Below, piece by piece: positions 1-7,495 of a DNA stretch of 21,976 nucleotides; position 1 is the stretch's first letter, and every line of letters starts with the position of its first letter. Under the pieces are notes generated by a model. It saw only the letters and a list, made by a program, of their open reading frames with translations. It had not been told where the DNA came from and ran no database searches. The position numbers and the translations under genes were made by a program. Where the stretch lies: positions 1 through 21,976 of the IMG/VR virus record IMGVR_UViG_3300010379_000067, one strand, 5' to 3'. The DNA is from a virus.

Positions 1-101
1 ACCACATTGGCGTCAATCCCGTACTCACACACATTCCCCAGCTCATAGTTCCTGACAACATCCGTCGTCAGGTTCGCATTTACCGGATAATCCTGTGCCA
101 T
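1..101 (-). CDS. Capsid-associated (cement/decoration-like) protein, truncated by window end
   Basis: Only the first 33 codons are present. The ATG has a strong AGGAGG ribosome site seven bases upstream. The peptide contains RNYELGNVCEYGIDANV, which resembles the start of small capsid cement or decoration proteins I associate with phage head modules. Its place directly after the S49 protease/scaffold gene is where lambda-type phages keep their decoration protein. A copy of the TTTCAGAACA motif abuts the ribosome site. Seen: the start, ribosome site and partial frame. Inferred: the structural role. A major capsid protein is the alternative. Confidence 0.6.
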   Translation of the reverse strand, partial: MAQDYPVNANLTTDVVRNYELGNVCEYGIDANV

Positions 102-113
102 TGCAAAACCTCC

Positions 114-123
114 TGTTCTGAAA
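114..123 (-). repeat. TTTCAGAACA motif copy next to a ribosome binding site
   Basis: On the minus strand the motif reads TTTCAGAACA and runs directly into the GGAGG of the next gene (TTTCAGAACAGGAGG). It is one of 16 exact copies in the window and one of the few lying fully between genes. Confidence 0.85.
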
Positions 124-147
124 GTGTTGAAGCCCGGACCCCTGAGA

Positions 148-181
148 GACTAAGAAGGGACTAACAAGGCCCTTCTTAGTC
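148..181 (-). terminator. 12-bp stem-loop between protease and capsid gene (possible terminator or processing hairpin)
   Basis: Perfect 12-bp arms (148-159 and 170-181, GACTAAGAAGGG and its complement) surround a 10-base loop. It begins 7 bases past the S49 stop codon in the direction of transcription. No T-run follows, so a classical intrinsic terminator is doubtful. An RNA-processing or stabilising hairpin between head genes made in unequal amounts is an equal possibility. Confidence 0.4.
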
Positions 182-187
182 CTTCAC

Positions 188-688
188 TCAGGCCGATCTT
201 TTGCTGCTCAGAATCCGCACGCGGCCCTGGGCAACGGCGTACTGATAGGCGATGAAAGACGCCTCGCTGGTGAATTCCTTCGCCAGCTCCGGCTTCTTGA
301 GCCACTGTTCTTTCGCAATGGCCGTCACCTGGTCTTTCGACATATCCGCTGTGAGCGGCATGTCCTTGCCGTCGCGGCTGATCGTGGTTTCAGTGGGCAC
401 GTGGCCTGCGACCCTGGGCGCGTCGGTCCGAAGATCGGCGGCGATCCCGCCCAGCTTCTTCTTCTCGGCTGCCAAGACTGCCACTGCGGCTTGCTCACCC
501 GTGGTTTTTCCGTCGAACTTGAGCGCGGCAATGAGATCCTCGTGCCCTGGAAGCGTCTGGCCCTCCACAGCCTGAATTCTCTTGCGCTCGGTTTCGGCTC
601 CGGTGATGACACCGGCTTTGTGACCTTCATCGAACGCCAGCTTGCGCATGGCCTCGATGTCGGCTGGCAATACTGCGGTAGTGCTCAT
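188..688 (-). CDS. Nested scaffold protein from an in-frame internal start (Nu3-like)
   Basis: Inside the protease gene, an in-frame ATG at 688 is preceded by GGAGG with a 7-base spacer, as good a ribosome site as any in the window. Translation from it gives a 166-residue protein beginning MSTTAVLPADIEAM, rich in Glu, Lys and Ala and without the catalytic residues. In lambda, Nu3 is made in the same way from within gene C and acts as the capsid assembly scaffold. Seen: the start and ribosome site. Known: the lambda arrangement. Inferred: that this one is used. Confidence 0.75.
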   Translation of the reverse strand: MSTTAVLPADIEAMRKLAFDEGHKAGVITGAETERKRIQAVEGQTLPGHEDLIAALKFDGKTTGEQAAVAVLAAEKKKLGGIAADLRTDAPRVAGHVPTETTISRDGKDMPLTADMSKDQVTAIAKEQWLKKPELAKEFTSEASFIAYQYAVAQGRVRILSSKRSA

Positions 689-1582
689 AGACGAACCTCC
701 ATCGTGATTTGCAGCGCTGGCGCTGCGTTGTGGAAACAACAATTGTTGACGGGCGGCTTTCAGATCAGTGACAGCCTGGCTGGCGGTTTTCACACCATCC
801 ACCAGTCCGGCCTTGATTGCCCGCTGGCCGATGAATACTTTTCCCTCGGCCATTTCAGAGAGAACGGTGTCCACGCTGGCGTTCCGATTGCGTGCAACAT
901 CCGTCACAAAAATGGTGTAGATCGTGTCCACCTGGTCTTGCAGCTCCGCCCGGCCCTCTGCGGATAGCGGCTCATGTTCGCTAACGATGCGCTTGAATTT
1001 GCCCGCTGCAATCTCGGTGACCTTGATCCCGGCTTTTTCCTCAGCCTTGCTCACATCCGTGTGGGACGCGACGACGCCGATTGAACCGACCAGGGCGGTC
1101 TCGCTCGAAATGAAAACTTCGTCGGCTGCGGAGCCGATCCAGTACGCGGCGCTGGCCATCATGCCTTCACAGACAGCCGTGACCGGCTTCTTGCCACGGG
1201 CCGCGAACACCTGGGCGCAGAACTCTTGCGTGCCCTGCACTTCGCCGCCTGGGGAATCCACCAGCAGCAGGATGGAATGGACCTCAGGGTCATTGAGCGC
1301 CGTGGCGAAGTCCCTCTGCAGGAGCTGGGAAGAAGTGCCGCCGCTGATTTGCGAGAACAGGTTTGCGCGCTTTGCGATGACGCCCAGGATCGGGATGACC
1401 GCCACGCCGTCTTGAACGGTGAGCGCCTGGTACTTGTTGTCGAGCTTGCGGCCCATCTCCGCTTCAACTGCCGCCAGGTCCACGCGCTCACCGTGCGCGT
1501 GACGAATGTAGAGGTCGCGGATTTGCGCGTACTTGTCTTGAGAGATGGCCCACGGTGCATTCAGAACATCAATCATTTCCAT
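188..1582 (-). CDS. S49-family prohead protease with C-terminal scaffold region (lambda gpC-like)
   Basis: This is a 464-residue ClpP/SppA-fold serine protease of the phage head, which matures the prohead. Visible marks are LLLVDSPGG at about 105-113, the nucleophile Ser144 in MMASAAYW, the VGSIGV turn near 165-170 and the general-base Lys195 in AAGKFK, the Ser-Lys dyad of the S49 family. The part after residue 299 is a separate charged helical region like the scaffold part of lambda gpC, and it has its own internal start. The ATG overlaps the stop of the preceding portal gene (TAATG). Order portal, protease, capsid-associated gene matches lambda B-C-D. Nothing essential looks missing. Confidence 0.93.
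   Translation of the reverse strand: MEMIDVLNAPWAISQDKYAQIRDLYIRHAHGERVDLAAVEAEMGRKLDNKYQALTVQDGVAVIPILGVIAKRANLFSQISGGTSSQLLQRDFATALNDPEVHSILLLVDSPGGEVQGTQEFCAQVFAARGKKPVTAVCEGMMASAAYWIGSAADEVFISSETALVGSIGVVASHTDVSKAEEKAGIKVTEIAAGKFKRIVSEHEPLSAEGRAELQDQVDTIYTIFVTDVARNRNASVDTVLSEMAEGKVFIGQRAIKAGLVDGVKTASQAVTDLKAARQQLLFPQRSASAANHDGGSSMSTTAVLPADIEAMRKLAFDEGHKAGVITGAETERKRIQAVEGQTLPGHEDLIAALKFDGKTTGEQAAVAVLAAEKKKLGGIAADLRTDAPRVAGHVPTETTISRDGKDMPLTADMSKDQVTAIAKEQWLKKPELAKEFTSEASFIAYQYAVAQGRVRILSSKRSA
696..700 (-). promoter_or_regulatory. Internal ribosome binding site for the nested scaffold
   Basis: GGAGG on the minus strand, seven bases before the internal ATG at 688. It lies in the linker between the protease domain and the scaffold region, where a separate product is expected to begin. 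Confidence 0.75.
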
Positions 1583-2463
1583 TAGGAGTCACCTTTCCTG
1601 GGCGGCTCTCCGCCGTCCCCGCCCTCATCCTCTAGCTCGTTTTCTTCGTCCGTATCCGAACCTTCGTCTTCCGGATCGGCGTCGGGGGCCTTAGCGAGGC
1701 GGGCCTTCCTGGCTTCTTCGGTTTCACCCGTTTTCTCCTTCGGCGGCGGATTCTGAAGGTCATCAATCGTGCCGTCCGCCAGCAGTGCGGCAAGAGATCG
1801 ACATGTTGCGCACGTCTTCGGCTCAAAGTCATTGCCGTGGAGACAACACGCAAAAGTCATCAGTGCGTTCCTCGCCGGGGCAGCCGGGGCCGGTGTTGCG
1901 CCCGGCTGTCCTGGCGTCTGCGGAGCCGAATTCGCTGGCGCTGCGGGAGAAGCACCTCCTCCGCCGCCTGGTTGCTTCGCAGGAGTCGCGCCGCCTGGGA
2001 TCGAAGGATCGGCGACGGTAATTCTCTCGGCCTGGGCGGGTCCGGTTGTCTGTTCCGTGCTGGCAATGAGACCGCCCTTGAGTCGAGCCTTGCGTTCTTT
2101 CACTTGCTGGCGCAGCTTGTCTGACCAGATGCCGCCCGTGAGCTGCATAGTTTCTTCAGCCAGCGTGGAGACGCCGATTGAGAGGCGCTTGTCTGCGGCC
2201 TCCACTTCCTTCACCGGGTCAATCTGCATCGGTGAATCGCCTACCCAGGTCGCTTGAAGCCAGGCCTGGCGGATCGCGGGCTTCTGGAAGTAGCCGGGAG
2301 CCGTTATGCGGCCGATGGAGACCGCTTCATCCATCCATGCCTCATAGATCGGCTGGCAGAAACCGTCCGATACCCAGACGCGCCTGTTCCGAAAGAAGCG
2401 CCAGGCGTCCAGGAGCGCAGCGCGGCTGGCGGAGTATGAGGCCGTGAAGTGCTTAATCAGCAC
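1582..2463 (-). CDS. C-terminal part of the portal protein, separated by an in-frame amber codon
   Basis: These 293 residues continue the upstream portal in the same frame. The first residues (LIKHFTASYSASRAALL, then FCQPIYEAWMDEAV and DPVKEVEAADKR) are the conserved C-terminal half of lambda-type portals (gpB), and in relatives they follow GLPFE directly. The nominal start is the GTG right after the TAG, but it has no ribosome site, so independent translation looks unlikely. After residue about 115 comes an unusual extension: a Pro/Gly/Ala-rich linker, a short Cys segment (ACCLHGN, CATC) and a very acidic tail. It is either read through the amber codon or reflects a nonsense mutation or sequencing error. 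Confidence 0.85.
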   Translation of the reverse strand: MLIKHFTASYSASRAALLDAWRFFRNRRVWVSDGFCQPIYEAWMDEAVSIGRITAPGYFQKPAIRQAWLQATWVGDSPMQIDPVKEVEAADKRLSIGVSTLAEETMQLTGGIWSDKLRQQVKERKARLKGGLIASTEQTTGPAQAERITVADPSIPGGATPAKQPGGGGGASPAAPANSAPQTPGQPGATPAPAAPARNALMTFACCLHGNDFEPKTCATCRSLAALLADGTIDDLQNPPPKEKTGETEEARKARLAKAPDADPEDEGSDTDEENELEDEGGDGGEPPRKGDS

Positions 2464-3723
2464 CTAAAACGGCAGACCCAGCGCCATGCCGATTTGACGC
2501 AGCAGGGATTGCACGAAAAGGTCATAACCGGCGTTCGGGCGGTTTGGGATGAAGTTCGCAATGTCCTCACCCGGCCCCAGGTCCACAATTGCGCCCGGCC
2601 CGAGGCCCACTTCACTGTCAGACGCACTGGTCGCGCCAGAGCCGTTGCCGTTGATGTTCGGGAGTTGCGGCGCAATCTCCTGGCTTTCCTCCGTCTTGAT
2701 AAACACGGTGAGCATGGCGGAGACCACTGCGGCCATGACCTCAGCCTCGCTGTACCTGTCCAACTGTTTGAGTGTTTCGATTACCGGCGTGAGGTAAGGA
2801 ACTCCGCGTGTCTGCCCTGGGCGGGTTTTGTCGTACAGGTGTAAAACGTTCCGGCGTCCGGTCTTTGTTCCGAAAGCCGCGTAGCGGTCCCAGATGAGCA
2901 TCTGGGTCCGGTCAATCGATCCGGGGTGACGGCGCATGAGGTGGTACGCGATTGGAGCACCCGCGTCATCCATTTCCACGCCGCCGCAGAACGTGATGGT
3001 GTTCCGCTGAAAGTACGGGTTGATGAGCCGGTCCGACTCAATGAGCTGGATTCTCAGGCTGTACGGCGTTCGCTTTGATGTGCCGTCCATCGGCAGCAGC
3101 GAGATCACGTCGCCGCTTTCCAGCGCGGAGCGAAAGGCCAGGGATTGCAGCCCGTAAAAGTTTTGAGTGCGTGTGACGTCACACTCCACGCTCTCAGACC
3201 ACAGTCGAAACTCGCGTTCCGTTTTCTCCTGCCACTCCGAGGCCGCGTCCTCAGTGAGGCCCAGCACCTTCGGCTCAATCTGGGATTGGAGCTGAAGGCC
3301 GTTGCCGATGACGTTCTGGCACACTGTTCCGATTGCACCGCACGCCAGCGGGGAATTTCGGGTGAGGTCACGCGAACGATCGCGCAGGATCGGCAGATCG
3401 AAAATTACATCGCTGTCCGCGCTATTGTTTCGAAGCCGCCACTCTTGCATGGAGCGGCGATTGAAGCGCGCTCCGGTGTAGCCGCCAGGGTAAGAGCCGC
3501 CTTCTCCGCCACGGTTAAAGACGCCGCCCAGGAAGCCGCCAGAGGGACTGCCGAAACCAGACCAGCCGCCCATCGCCAGCAGCGCCTTTGACTTCATGCG
3601 GTCCACGGCCCAGCCCGGCGCGATAACTTGAATCAGTTTGTCCAGGACGTTCGGACGGATATTCGCCTGCAGACTGCGCATCATCGTCTGGGGTGTGACC
3701 CGTGGAACTTCTCTGAGGCTCAC
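2464..3723 (-). CDS. Portal protein, N-terminal part (lambda gpB family), ends at amber codon
   Basis: This is the dodecameric ring protein at the head vertex through which DNA is packaged. The 419 residues hold the portal core (RDLTRNSPLACGAIGTVCQN near 115-135, the stem and wing regions, and the end GMALGLPF). In lambda-type portals the chain goes on with about 100 more conserved residues; here TAG follows GLPF and the rest continues in frame in 1582-2463. The GTG start overlaps the gpW-like stop (GTGA), with GGCGGTG upstream. A Gly-rich segment near residues 51-80 (GGFLGGVFNRGGEGG) is atypical. Other TAG codons in this phage act as ordinary stops, so genome-wide recoding is unlikely. Confidence 0.92.
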   Translation of the reverse strand: MSLREVPRVTPQTMMRSLQANIRPNVLDKLIQVIAPGWAVDRMKSKALLAMGGWSGFGSPSGGFLGGVFNRGGEGGSYPGGYTGARFNRRSMQEWRLRNNSADSDVIFDLPILRDRSRDLTRNSPLACGAIGTVCQNVIGNGLQLQSQIEPKVLGLTEDAASEWQEKTEREFRLWSESVECDVTRTQNFYGLQSLAFRSALESGDVISLLPMDGTSKRTPYSLRIQLIESDRLINPYFQRNTITFCGGVEMDDAGAPIAYHLMRRHPGSIDRTQMLIWDRYAAFGTKTGRRNVLHLYDKTRPGQTRGVPYLTPVIETLKQLDRYSEAEVMAAVVSAMLTVFIKTEESQEIAPQLPNINGNGSGATSASDSEVGLGPGAIVDLGPGEDIANFIPNRPNAGYDLFVQSLLRQIGMALGLPF

Positions 3724-3950
3724 AGTGGCACCGCCCCACGAACGCGGATGCCGCCCCGAGCTGCGCGGGCGCGCAGCACCTCAATTCGCTTCCCCAGGTC
3801 GATAATGTCGGCCCTGAGCCGGTCGAGCTGTGGATTTGTTGTGGATCGTCCAGCGATGGCGTAGGCCTGCTGCTTCATCCGGACCTCTTGATCGGTGAGC
3901 AGGTCGTAGCGCCGCAGTGCCTCGGTCAACTGATCAGAGTATTGAACCAC
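3720..3950 (-). CDS. gpW-like head-tail joining protein
   Basis: This 76-residue protein lies between the large terminase and the portal, exactly where lambda places gpW. It is short, helical and charged (YSDQLTEALRRYDLL; LRADIIDLGKRIEVLRARAA), as in the gpW family, which finishes the filled head and prepares it for the tail. The GTG start has no clear ribosome site, and no alternative start is in frame before Met24. A 69-base spacer follows the terminase stop. Function rests mainly on position and size. Confidence 0.7.
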   Translation of the reverse strand: MVQYSDQLTEALRRYDLLTDQEVRMKQQAYAIAGRSTTNPQLDRLRADIIDLGKRIEVLRARAARGGIRVRGAVPL

Positions 3951-4019
3951 GCCAGCAGAATGAGGCCTTTACAGACGGGAATAACAGCCTATATCTACTT
4001 ACGGGGGTGAGATTTGGAG

Positions 4020-5945
4020 CTAGGTCGAGATGCCGCGGTTTCGGAAACGGCGGACCCGCACAGGGCGGAGTGACGGCGGGACACCCTTCGTTCGCTCAAT
4101 GGCAGCCTGCAAAAACTTGAGGTCTCGGAAGGTCACCGGGTCGATGATGTTCTGAAGGCAGAACAGCCCGGCGAAGCAGTACACGGTCAAATCCAGTGCC
4201 TCGTTACGATGGTAAGTTTTGACGTAGAGCATCTTGCGGGTCCGGGTTCGCTTGTTCCGAATCGTGATCTTCTTCTCACCCACGAGCTGCTCTAAATACT
4301 CGTCAGTGCAGCCCTGGTTGCGCTTTCCCTTGTCGTCTATGGCTGGCTGCTCGGGCAAGTGGATGAAGCCGGGTCCAGGCTGGCGGATTTTCAGCCGAGA
4401 GAACAGCCGGTCCTTCACTGCGAAGGTCCCGATGGTGAACAGGCGGATGCGGGCGCGCTTCGTGCTGCCCTCAGACACCAGGCCGGGCTTCGAAAGATAC
4501 TCCACGCCCTTTATCGCGAACACTCTGCGGCGGGCGTGCTGGCGCGGCTCCACAAAGTCATACACGGAATCGGTGTGCGCGCCGGAATCAACAAAGGCAA
4601 TGGCCGGGGTGATTTCGGCTCCGCTCTCATGCTTTCGCGGGCGCAGCAGGAACTCATCCGCTTGCGCCCACACGTCAACGCCGGTCGCCGGGTCTCTGCC
4701 CTGGCCAGGATCGCCCCAGAACACCTCATGCTCAATGAGCCAGGCTTCTTCGTCCGCTCCGAATCCCATCACCTGGCATTCCAGCCGATTGATTTGCACG
4801 TCCACTGCGCCAATCAGAACAGCGACGCCAGCCGGTACTTCAGCCGGGTACACCTCACGGCGCGCCTGAAGGCCCGTCGCCGCTATAACGTCACCCTGTT
4901 CTTCCCAGGTCTCGCCCAGAACGGTGTTGACCCAGGTTTTCAGCAGCTCAGTGTTCTCTTTCGCCTTGAGAAATTCGTCCACGCACGCGGGCCATGACTT
5001 CCAGCCCAGGGGTGAGTACAGACTGCTCAAGTGAAAGCCCACGGTCTTACCGTCGCCCACGGCTGTGCTCCGCCACTGCCCGTGATCCATCATCCAAGTC
5101 TTGTGACGCTCCTCAATGAGCTGCTTACACGCAATACAGAACAGCCGGGCGGTCTCGGGATTGTGGTCTGTGAATTGAATGTTCTCCCAGCGCAGCCAGT
5201 CCATATTCGCGCAGTGCGGGCAGGGAACGAAGAAGCGCCGATAGTCGGAATGGGCCATCTCGCGCTCCACGCGGGACAGCATCTTGATCGTGGGTGTGGA
5301 CACTTTGAAACGCTTGCGGCGGCTGAAATTGCTGGTGCGCTTTTCAGCCAGCATCATCGGGTCGCCCTGGCCGTCCACGTCCTCGGGGTACTCGTCAATC
5401 TCGTCACAGAACAAGTAGCGGATCGGCATCGAGCGGAGGCCTGCGGCGCTGTTCGCGCCGGTGAGGATCATCATCCCGCCCTGAAATTCCTTGACCAGCG
5501 TGGTGTTGCCGGAGTCACGGCTGCGGGCGTCTCGAATGCGGGCGCGCAGCGCCGGAGTCTCGCGGATCATCGGCGCAAGGCGCTGGCGGCTGACTCGCTT
5601 TGCCACGTCCACAGTCGGTTCCACCATGAGCAACGGGCCTGGGGCCTTGTGGACGATGTAGCCGATCCAATTGTTACCGCACTCCGTCCCGCCGACTTGC
5701 GCGCCCTTTTGGAACACCACATCCTCGCACGGGTGTGAAGGACTCAGGCAGTCCATGATCTCTTTCAGGTACGGCGTCCGGCTGGTGCGCCACGGGCCAG
5801 GCTCCGCCGCAGCCTCACCCGAGAGAATCCGGTGCTCATCCGCCCACTCACTCACCGTGAGGAGCGGGTCCGGTATCCATCCCTCGCGCCAGGCCTCAAT
5901 GTAGAGGTTTGTGGCCGTTAGCACTTCCAAGTTCGGCGCAGACAC
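4020..5945 (-). CDS. terL: Terminase large subunit, GpA family
   Basis: This is the ATP-driven packaging motor and DNA-cutting subunit, 641 residues, the usual length of lambda gpA. The Walker-A-like loop is KGAQVGGTE (80-88) and Walker B is YLFCDEIDEY (177-186, with Asp181 and Glu182). A zinc ribbon is seen as CPHC (242-245) and CIAC (270-273), which occurs in GpA proteins. The nuclease domain begins around GAVDVQINRLE (379-389), where Asp382 is a candidate metal ligand. The GTG start has a clear ribosome site (GAGGAG, 7-base spacer) and lies inside the end of the small subunit gene. The stop is TAG. It works with the small subunit just upstream and docks on the portal. Confidence 0.96.
   Translation of the reverse strand: MSAPNLEVLTATNLYIEAWREGWIPDPLLTVSEWADEHRILSGEAAAEPGPWRTSRTPYLKEIMDCLSPSHPCEDVVFQKGAQVGGTECGNNWIGYIVHKAPGPLLMVEPTVDVAKRVSRQRLAPMIRETPALRARIRDARSRDSGNTTLVKEFQGGMMILTGANSAAGLRSMPIRYLFCDEIDEYPEDVDGQGDPMMLAEKRTSNFSRRKRFKVSTPTIKMLSRVEREMAHSDYRRFFVPCPHCANMDWLRWENIQFTDHNPETARLFCIACKQLIEERHKTWMMDHGQWRSTAVGDGKTVGFHLSSLYSPLGWKSWPACVDEFLKAKENTELLKTWVNTVLGETWEEQGDVIAATGLQARREVYPAEVPAGVAVLIGAVDVQINRLECQVMGFGADEEAWLIEHEVFWGDPGQGRDPATGVDVWAQADEFLLRPRKHESGAEITPAIAFVDSGAHTDSVYDFVEPRQHARRRVFAIKGVEYLSKPGLVSEGSTKRARIRLFTIGTFAVKDRLFSRLKIRQPGPGFIHLPEQPAIDDKGKRNQGCTDEYLEQLVGEKKITIRNKRTRTRKMLYVKTYHRNEALDLTVYCFAGLFCLQNIIDPVTFRDLKFLQAAIERTKGVPPSLRPVRVRRFRNRGIST
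4148..4165. repeat. Palindrome TGTTCTG-AAGG-CAGAACA in the terminase gene
   Basis: Two copies of the motif core CAGAACA face each other with four bases between them (perfect 7-bp arms). It encodes ordinary terminase residues (FCLQN). It is the only place I found where the recurring TTTCRGAACA motif core forms a perfect inverted pair. Confidence 0.6.
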
Positions 5946-6462
5946 GTTGAATCTCCTCTGACAGCAGTTTGTGGACCTCGCGGGAATCAGAACAGCCCGC
6001 GAGAATGGGCGCTATGCGGTCCGGTATGTTCAAAAGCATGTCCCTACAGCGTCTTGCGAGGTTGAACGCGGTCACTTTGACCACATCAGCGGAGATCACG
6101 GAGCCACTTTTCAGCTCAAAATCGAGCTTCGCGAGGCGCGCTGAGTAGCCTTCACGCACCGCTCGGGCCTTGATATAGCCCGTTTCAGCCGTGCTGGGGG
6201 CTGTCGGAACGGGAGATCGTGCGTCTGAGGACGCCGGAAGGGGCGGATTTCCGGGTTTCCGACGCCCTTTCGGGTTTCCCGACACAGAATTGCGGGATTT
6301 CGTCTCGTCAGTGTTCGCCGCCCACTGCCGATCTACCGTTTTCGGGTTGAGCTTGCCGTCACGCCCCTGGGTGATGCGTCCGGCCTTGATTGCCAGTTGC
6401 ACGGCCCGGTGCGTGACACCGCGATGCCTCGCGTATGCCCGGACGCTCAGATTTCGTGTCAT
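5896..6462 (-). CDS. terS: Terminase small subunit (Nu1-like)
   Basis: This is the DNA-recognition subunit of the packaging enzyme, 188 residues. The N-terminal 45 residues form a winged-helix/HTH-like unit (LSVRAYARHRGVTHRAVQLA) of the kind that binds cos or pac sites. A polar linker is followed by GYSARLAKLDFELKSGSVI and a helical C-terminus that would oligomerise and contact TerL. The gene overlaps TerL by 50 bases and the HNH gene by four (ATGA). Family assignment is by motif and position; the DNA target cannot be read from the sequence. Confidence 0.88.
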   Translation of the reverse strand: MTRNLSVRAYARHRGVTHRAVQLAIKAGRITQGRDGKLNPKTVDRQWAANTDETKSRNSVSGNPKGRRKPGNPPLPASSDARSPVPTAPSTAETGYIKARAVREGYSARLAKLDFELKSGSVISADVVKVTAFNLARRCRDMLLNIPDRIAPILAGCSDSREVHKLLSEEIQRVCAELGSANGHKPLH

Positions 6463-6893
6463 GCAGCCGCTTTTCGGTACACTCCCGCTTCGATGTTGTC
6501 CAGGATGCGCTCCCCTGGTGGATCATGCTGGACGAAGGGCACTCCGGTGCCATATTTGACCAGGAAAGCGGAACCGAAGTAATCAAAGCTCCGCCCAGGG
6601 GCGGGCGCGTAGGTGATGCCGCCCGCGATGGCTTCCCTGTACCGTTTCCAGGCCTCACTGTTCCGAAAGCGGCAGTGAACCATCATGTGGCAGAGGTAGC
6701 ACATGGGGAACGCGAAGATGTGGGGCCCGAACGGCTCACTGTAGTCTTCGCAGTGGTAGTCGAGCGGGCCTTCCGTCTGATCGCACGCGCAGCACTTGCT
6801 GGCGGGCGCTTGCCGCCCGGCTTTGATTTCAGCCTTAGCCCAGACCCAGGACCGTTGCCGCAGCTCACCAGAGAAGCCGTTGTAGGAATTCAT
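6459..6893 (-). CDS. HNH-like zinc-binding protein
   Basis: In this 144-residue protein one zinc pair is CCAC (34-37) and the second is CYLCHMMVH (65-73). Between them, PLDYHCEDYSEPFGPH carries the His-rich strand of an HNH fold. Phage HNH proteins beside terminase genes can stimulate cutting by the terminase; this one sits directly before the small subunit, overlapping both neighbours by four bases. The canonical second His/Asn of the active site is not obvious, since HCED replaces the usual HH, so catalysis is uncertain and a purely structural zinc finger is possible. Codons for FRNS contain one TTTCGGAACA motif. Confidence 0.68.
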   Translation of the reverse strand: MNSYNGFSGELRQRSWVWAKAEIKAGRQAPASKCCACDQTEGPLDYHCEDYSEPFGPHIFAFPMCYLCHMMVHCRFRNSEAWKRYREAIAGGITYAPAPGRSFDYFGSAFLVKYGTGVPFVQHDPPGERILDNIEAGVYRKAAA

Positions 6894-7495
6894 GCCCGGC
6901 CTCCGGTCTCTCGCGGCGTCCAGGCCCGCGAGTATTTGTAGCTGTCCAGGTTTTTGTTCTTGAAGACGTTCTCCTGGGAGAGCAACTCGATTTCGTCAAG
7001 GGTCGCACCGATCTCGCCGGCAATCTCAGCCGGGTCCATGTGGTACTGGTTGAGGAGCCGCCGCACTACGTCACTCATGCGAACGGCAACGTGCGCACCC
7101 TTCGCTCGGTTCATCCGAATTGTCAGTAGCATGGCGTGTGGGCGGTCCACGTTTATTATGCAGCACGGCACCAGGCCCTTGTACTGCTTTCGGAACGCCT
7201 CGCTGTCCAGCGAGAGCCGCCAGCGGTGGAAGCCGTCAATGATGATCGAGTCCGGGTTTATCAGGATCGGCTGGACCCAGCCCGTGGTGAGGATCGAGCG
7301 CTCAAGCAACCGCAGCTCCGGTGTGAAAACCACGTTCGGGTTATAGTCGTTCGCGTCCAGCTTGTTCGCGTTCATCCAGACCACCTTGTCAATCGGCTCC
7401 ACGCGGACATCGGTGCTTAAAATTTTACGGGGTGCGAAATTCTTTACGGGGGTGTGAAGAATTTCGCACCCTTTTCCGCTCTTGACACGCTTCAT
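6890..7495 (-). CDS. ParB-like nuclease/CTPase-domain protein (IbrB-like)
   Basis: This 201-residue protein has a ParB N-terminal (ParB/sulfiredoxin fold) domain. Diagnostic parts are LDANDYNPN (47-54), WVQPILIN (73-80) and IIDGFHRWR (85-93), the nucleotide-binding strand-turn of the family. There is no ParB-type DNA-binding or partition partner, so chromosome partition is unlikely. It follows a PAPS-reductase-like gene, the same pair as E. coli IbrA/IbrB, whose biochemistry is unresolved. The start overlaps the upstream stop (ATGA) with AAGG in front. Residues 8-22 are encoded by a large inverted repeat, so the start region may be under hairpin control; a start at Met41 is the alternative. 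Confidence 0.85.
   Translation of the reverse strand: MKRVKSGKGCEILHTPVKNFAPRKILSTDVRVEPIDKVVWMNANKLDANDYNPNVVFTPELRLLERSILTTGWVQPILINPDSIIIDGFHRWRLSLDSEAFRKQYKGLVPCCIINVDRPHAMLLTIRMNRAKGAHVAVRMSDVVRRLLNQYHMDPAEIAGEIGATLDEIELLSQENVFKNKNLDSYKYSRAWTPRETGGRA
7430..7471 (-). repeat. 15-bp inverted repeat in the 5' end of the ParB-like gene
   Basis: Arms 7430-7444 and 7457-7471 (GGGTGCGAAATTCTT and complement) are perfect over 15 bp with a 12-base loop. In the transcript this forms a strong hairpin about 25 bases after the start codon. A short A/T stretch follows, so attenuation or mRNA processing between the PAPS-reductase-like gene and the downstream genes is possible. Confidence 0.7.

Noticed and set aside
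2464-2466. Genome-wide recoding of TAG as a sense codon
   Set aside because: TAG is the natural end of the terminase, first ParB-like, 10335, 11529 and 13537 genes, and no other gene is interrupted by it.
252-2844. Long plus-strand open frames opposite the protease and portal genes
   Set aside because: They mirror strongly supported minus-strand genes, have no ribosome sites in a sensible order, and their peptides are Arg/Ser/Pro-rich shadow sequence typical of high-GC DNA.
3999-7454. TTACGGGGGTG shared by the terminase-gpW gap and the ParB hairpin
   Set aside because: Dozens of shared 11-mers are expected by chance in 22 kb; there is no further similarity around the two sites.
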